From positions 1-64,000 of the forward strand of contig JBAXQM010000005.1 of NCBI GenBank assembly GCA_037131735.1: a stretch of DNA of 64,000 bases, given 5' to 3'. The position numbers and the translations under genes were made by a program. Source of the DNA: CAIUPE01 sp037131735 (lineage in GTDB: Bacteria > Pseudomonadota > Alphaproteobacteria > Rhizobiales > Beijerinckiaceae). Each line of letters begins with the position of its first letter. The first letter of the stretch is position 1. Shown in pieces: positions 61,417-64,000 of this stretch. Under the pieces are notes generated by a model. The model saw only the letters and a list, made by a program, of their open reading frames with translations. It ran no database searches and was not told where the DNA came from.

Positions 61417-62553
61417 ATGTCTTCGGCTCCGCTCCCCTTTATTGATCTTCAGGCTCAGCGTGCACGCATCGGCAGCGCGATTGATGCTGGCCTTTTGCGT
61501 GTCGCTGCGCATGGTCATTACATTATGGGCCCTGAAATCAAGACGCTCGAAGATGATCTCACGGCCTTTTGTGGTGCTAAACATTGCATCACGGTTGCCA
61601 ATGGTACCGAGGCGCTTGCGATGCCTTTGATGGCAAAAGGGTTGAAGCCCGGCGATGCTGTTTTTGTGCCGAGTTTTACATTCGCCGCCACCGCTGAAGT
61701 TGTGGCGTGGCTTGGCGCTGTTCCGATTTTTGTCGATGTTGATGCTGAGACCTTCAACATGGATCCAGCAAGTTTAGAAGCGGGCATTGCGGTTGCAAAA
61801 GCCAAGGGACTAAAGCCAACCGCGATCATCCCTGTCGATCTCTTCGGGCAAGCGGCCGATTATGATGCGATAGAAATAATTGCCAATGCTCATGGCCTTT
61901 GGATCATGAGCGATGCTGCACAGAGTTTTGGCGGCGCGTATAAAGGTCGTAAAATCGGCACGATTGGTCTTGTAACGGCAACAAGTTTTTTCCCGTCAAA
62001 GCCGCTTGGCTGTTATGGCGACGGCGGTGCAATCTTTACTGATGATGATGAAATGGCAGCCGTTCACAAATCGCTTCGCGTTCATGGTCAGGGATCCGAT
62101 AAATATGACAATGTGCGCATTGGCTTGAATGCACGGCTTGATACGATGCAGGCCGCCGTATTGATTGAGAAGTTAAAAATTCTGGGCGATGAGATTGAAG
62201 CCCGCAATCGCATCGCGATTCGTTACTCGGAAGCTCTGTCTCAAAGTGTTCCGGTTCCCCATATCGCTGAGGGGCGTTATTCGGCATGGGCGCAATATAC
62301 AATACGCGTGCATGCGGAGCGGCGCGCTGCTATTGGTGCTGCTTTAAAAGAGCTGGGTGTGCCAACAATGATTTATTACCCGAAGCCTTTGCATCAACAG
62401 ACGGCCTATAAGCATTTTCCGCTTGCGGGGAACGGATTACCCACAAGCGAGCGTTTGGCCAAGGAGGTTTTAAGTTTACCAATGCATCCTTATCTTGATG
62501 AAGTGTCACAAGATCGGGTGATTGATGCTTTGACTTCTGCGATGAAAGCATAG
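61417..62553 (+). CDS. wbpE: UDP-2-acetamido-2-deoxy-3-keto-glucuronate aminotransferase (WbpE/WlbC-like)
   Basis: 378 residues. Strong match to WbpE along its length: FIDLQAQRARIGSAIDAGLLRV, HGHYIMGPEIKTLEDDLTAFCGAKHCI, ANGTEAL, SDAAQSFGGAYKG and the PLP-lysine SFFPSKPLGCYGDGGAIF. It should transfer an amino group to the C3-keto sugar made by WbpB, giving the substrate for WbpD. Lies at the far end of the operon, 10 kb away from wbpB/wbpD. Confidence 0.9.
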   Translation: MSSAPLPFIDLQAQRARIGSAIDAGLLRVAAHGHYIMGPEIKTLEDDLTAFCGAKHCITVANGTEALAMPLMAKGLKPGDAVFVPSFTFAATAEVVAWLGAVPIFVDVDAETFNMDPASLEAGIAVAKAKGLKPTAIIPVDLFGQAADYDAIEIIANAHGLWIMSDAAQSFGGAYKGRKIGTIGLVTATSFFPSKPLGCYGDGGAIFTDDDEMAAVHKSLRVHGQGSDKYDNVRIGLNARLDTMQAAVLIEKLKILGDEIEARNRIAIRYSEALSQSVPVPHIAEGRYSAWAQYTIRVHAERRAAIGAALKELGVPTMIYYPKPLHQQTAYKHFPLAGNGLPTSERLAKEVLSLPMHPYLDEVSQDRVIDALTSAMKA

Positions 62554-62560
62554 TGATCAG

Positions 62561-63193
62561 ATGGGGCAGATGATCATCATCCTTTGGCGTGTCTTTGCAA
62601 CCTTGTCGGCCTTGCTTGTTGTGGCTGGTATCGTTGTTGCGGTCATGCTCCAAAATCTGATCATGATCGATATGCCGATCACGAAGGCGGATCACGCCAT
62701 CGTGCTAGACGGTAATAATCAACGTCTGTTGCGTGCGAAAGAATTGCTTGATCAAGGGCTTGTTACGGATATCTATGTGAGCAATGGAGAACCGGCGCAT
62801 CCCGACGAGATCGAGCGCATTGTTGCTGAGCTTGGTTATGGTGCGCCTGATAGAACCGCAATTAAAATTGAAATTTTGAAAAAGCTTGGCGTTACACCCG
62901 AAAAAATTATTGTTTTCGGACAGGGCAGTTTGACCACGCGGGATGAAGCGAAAGCGCTTGCCACGCAGTTAAACGGCCAAACGCCCCGTCTCACGCTTGT
63001 GACAACGAATTATCACTCCCGTCGTGCCCTCGAAATTTTCGAACGGGCCCTGCCAGGTGTTTCAATCCAAGTGACATGCCCGGGAGGATGTGTGGCGCCC
63101 AAGGCCTGGTGGAAAGATCCGGCTGTCGCCGCTCAATTCGTCCTCGAATTTGTAAAGCATATTTATTTCAGACTGGGCCTTGCCGTCGCTTAA
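62561..63193 (+). CDS. YdcF/SanA-type DUF218 protein
   Basis: 210 residues. An N-terminal membrane helix (about 5-28) is followed by the DUF218 domain: ADHAIVLDGNNQRLLRAKELLDQGLVTDIYVSNGEP, FGQGSLTTRDEAKALA, LTLVTTNYHSRRALEIF. ElyC/SanA-like proteins work in envelope biogenesis, often linked to lipid carriers, but the chemistry is uncertain. Last gene of the plus-strand operon; its stop overlaps the convergent glycosyltransferase by 4 nt. Confidence 0.82.
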   Translation: MGQMIIILWRVFATLSALLVVAGIVVAVMLQNLIMIDMPITKADHAIVLDGNNQRLLRAKELLDQGLVTDIYVSNGEPAHPDEIERIVAELGYGAPDRTAIKIEILKKLGVTPEKIIVFGQGSLTTRDEAKALATQLNGQTPRLTLVTTNYHSRRALEIFERALPGVSIQVTCPGGCVAPKAWWKDPAVAAQFVLEFVKHIYFRLGLAVA

Positions 63194-64000
63194 GATCCGT
63201 CAAAAGCGCGATCAAAGGCGTTGATCATCTTGTCTGGTGCATAGTTTGCAATGATGCGCGCGCGATTTTGCGCGCCAATCTCCGCGCGTTGTTCTTTTGG
63301 TCGTGCTTTCATCTTACGAATTGCATCCGCAAGCGCTTCGGGTGCGCGGGGTGGCACAACAAATTGTTTATCACTCAAAACGGCAGCACAATCGCCGACA
63401 TCTGTTGAAATGCAGGGCAGAGCGGTGGCCATGGCTTCAGCCAACACATTCGGAAATGATTCCGAGATTGACGACATCACGAAAAGATCAAGAGCGTTCA
63501 TGACATCGGGCACGTCATCGCGTGCGCCGAGGAGGCGTACTGACGATTCCGGAATTTTATGAGCGTCAAGGAGAGTCTTAAATGAGGGAGCTTCGGCCGT
63601 AATGCCGCGTCCGACGATCATCAGAACATTCTGATTTTGTTCGTTTGTGGGCAATCTATTAAAGACGTGGGCGAAGGCGGCTAAGAGATCCGGAAAGCCC
63701 TTTTCGGGGACATCACGACCAACAGCGCCGATCACAAATTGATCGTCATGAATAGTTAAAATGCGGCGTATGCTTGCGCGTTTCGTTTCATCGGGATGAT
63801 AGCGTTCCGGATCGATCGCATTTGGTATCACATGCCAACGCGCAACATCATAGCCGAGGGCGGCATGCGCAGCGCGCGCCGCTTCGGAATTTGAAATGAT
63901 CGTCAAAGAGGTATGTGAGGATAATCGTGCCAAGAGCCGTTGCGCGAGCCAGCGGAAAGGCTTTTCACGAAAACGCACATAAGGCAGGCTTCTGATATGC
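63190..64000 (-). CDS. Glycosyltransferase family 4, N-terminus beyond the window
   Basis: The frame stays open to the right window edge, so the visible 270 codons are the C-terminal part. Motifs: IGAVGRDVPEKGFPDLLAAFAHVF, MIVGRGITAEAPSF, MSSISESFPNVLAEAMATALPCISTDVGDCA with E-x7-E (ESFPNVLAE). Preceded by HIRSLPYVRFREKPFRWLA. A Met at 63978 is an internal codon rather than the true start. Convergent with the operon at 50-63 kb. Confidence 0.88.
   Translation of the reverse strand, partial: HIRSLPYVRFREKPFRWLAQRLLARLSSHTSLTIISNSEAARAAHAALGYDVARWHVIPNAIDPERYHPDETKRASIRRILTIHDDQFVIGAVGRDVPEKGFPDLLAAFAHVFNRLPTNEQNQNVLMIVGRGITAEAPSFKTLLDAHKIPESSVRLLGARDDVPDVMNALDLFVMSSISESFPNVLAEAMATALPCISTDVGDCAAVLSDKQFVVPPRAPEALADAIRKMKARPKEQRAEIGAQNRARIIANYAPDKMINAFDRAFDGS

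Overview
The window reads as a chromosomal segment of an alphaproteobacterium, most likely Hyphomicrobiales (Rhizobiales). Grounds: trxB directly followed by an LsrB/VtlR-type LysR gene; a UvrB with a long N-terminal extension; a MarR - OmpR regulator - histidine kinase set divergent from ilvE; a DnaG whose zinc ligands are all replaced; dnaG-rpoD as a pair; and short palindromic repeats of the kind common in that order. Lineage is inferred from these features only.

Layout. 1-10.9 kb: an M24 peptidase-like gene cut by the window edge, a glycine-zipper lipoprotein, DUF6456 and DUF2852 genes, an ECF42-type sigma factor with its YCII partner, two TetR regulators, ilvE, a two-component system and an SRPBCC protein. 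10.9-12.1 kb: a small accessory patch with a repeated structured-RNA-like element and a HigBA-type toxin-antitoxin pair. 12.2-27.5 kb: housekeeping genes (uvrB, aatA, lsrB-trxB, greA, carB, carA) with a few less known genes, including a 47-residue secreted peptide. 27.7-31.3 kb: yqeY, then an accessory island with palindromic repeats, an AT-rich gene with a nucleoside-deoxyribosyltransferase-like domain (possible defence effector), a second copy of the RNA-like element, a small gene and BrnTA. It lies between yqeY and dnaG-rpoD.

36.2-40.7 kb: the most unusual part. A single-span membrane protein is followed by three voltage-gated-ion-channel-type proteins in one apparent operon. The first has two voltage-sensor domains and one pore with a K+ signature. 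The other two have changed selectivity filters (SGYGN and SGWGN). All three end in a similar helical 'DG...E' cytoplasmic module. I know of no described system like it.

40.7-44.5 kb: two FGGY sugar kinases and a class II aldolase with a lysine-rich tail, probably a sugar-catabolic set. 44.5-64 kb: a surface-polysaccharide locus. A minus-strand group (large periplasmic protein, nucleotide-sugar dehydrogenase, glycosyltransferase) diverges from a tightly packed 12-gene plus-strand operon. The dehydrogenase together with WbpB-, WbpD- and WbpE-like enzymes should make UDP-2,3-diacetamido-2,3-dideoxy-glucuronate. A second epimerase/aminotransferase pair suggests another amino sugar. Glycosyltransferases, AsnB, an acetyltransferase and an ABC exporter complete it. 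No Wzy polymerase was seen.

No tRNA, rRNA, CRISPR array or insertion sequence was recognised by eye.
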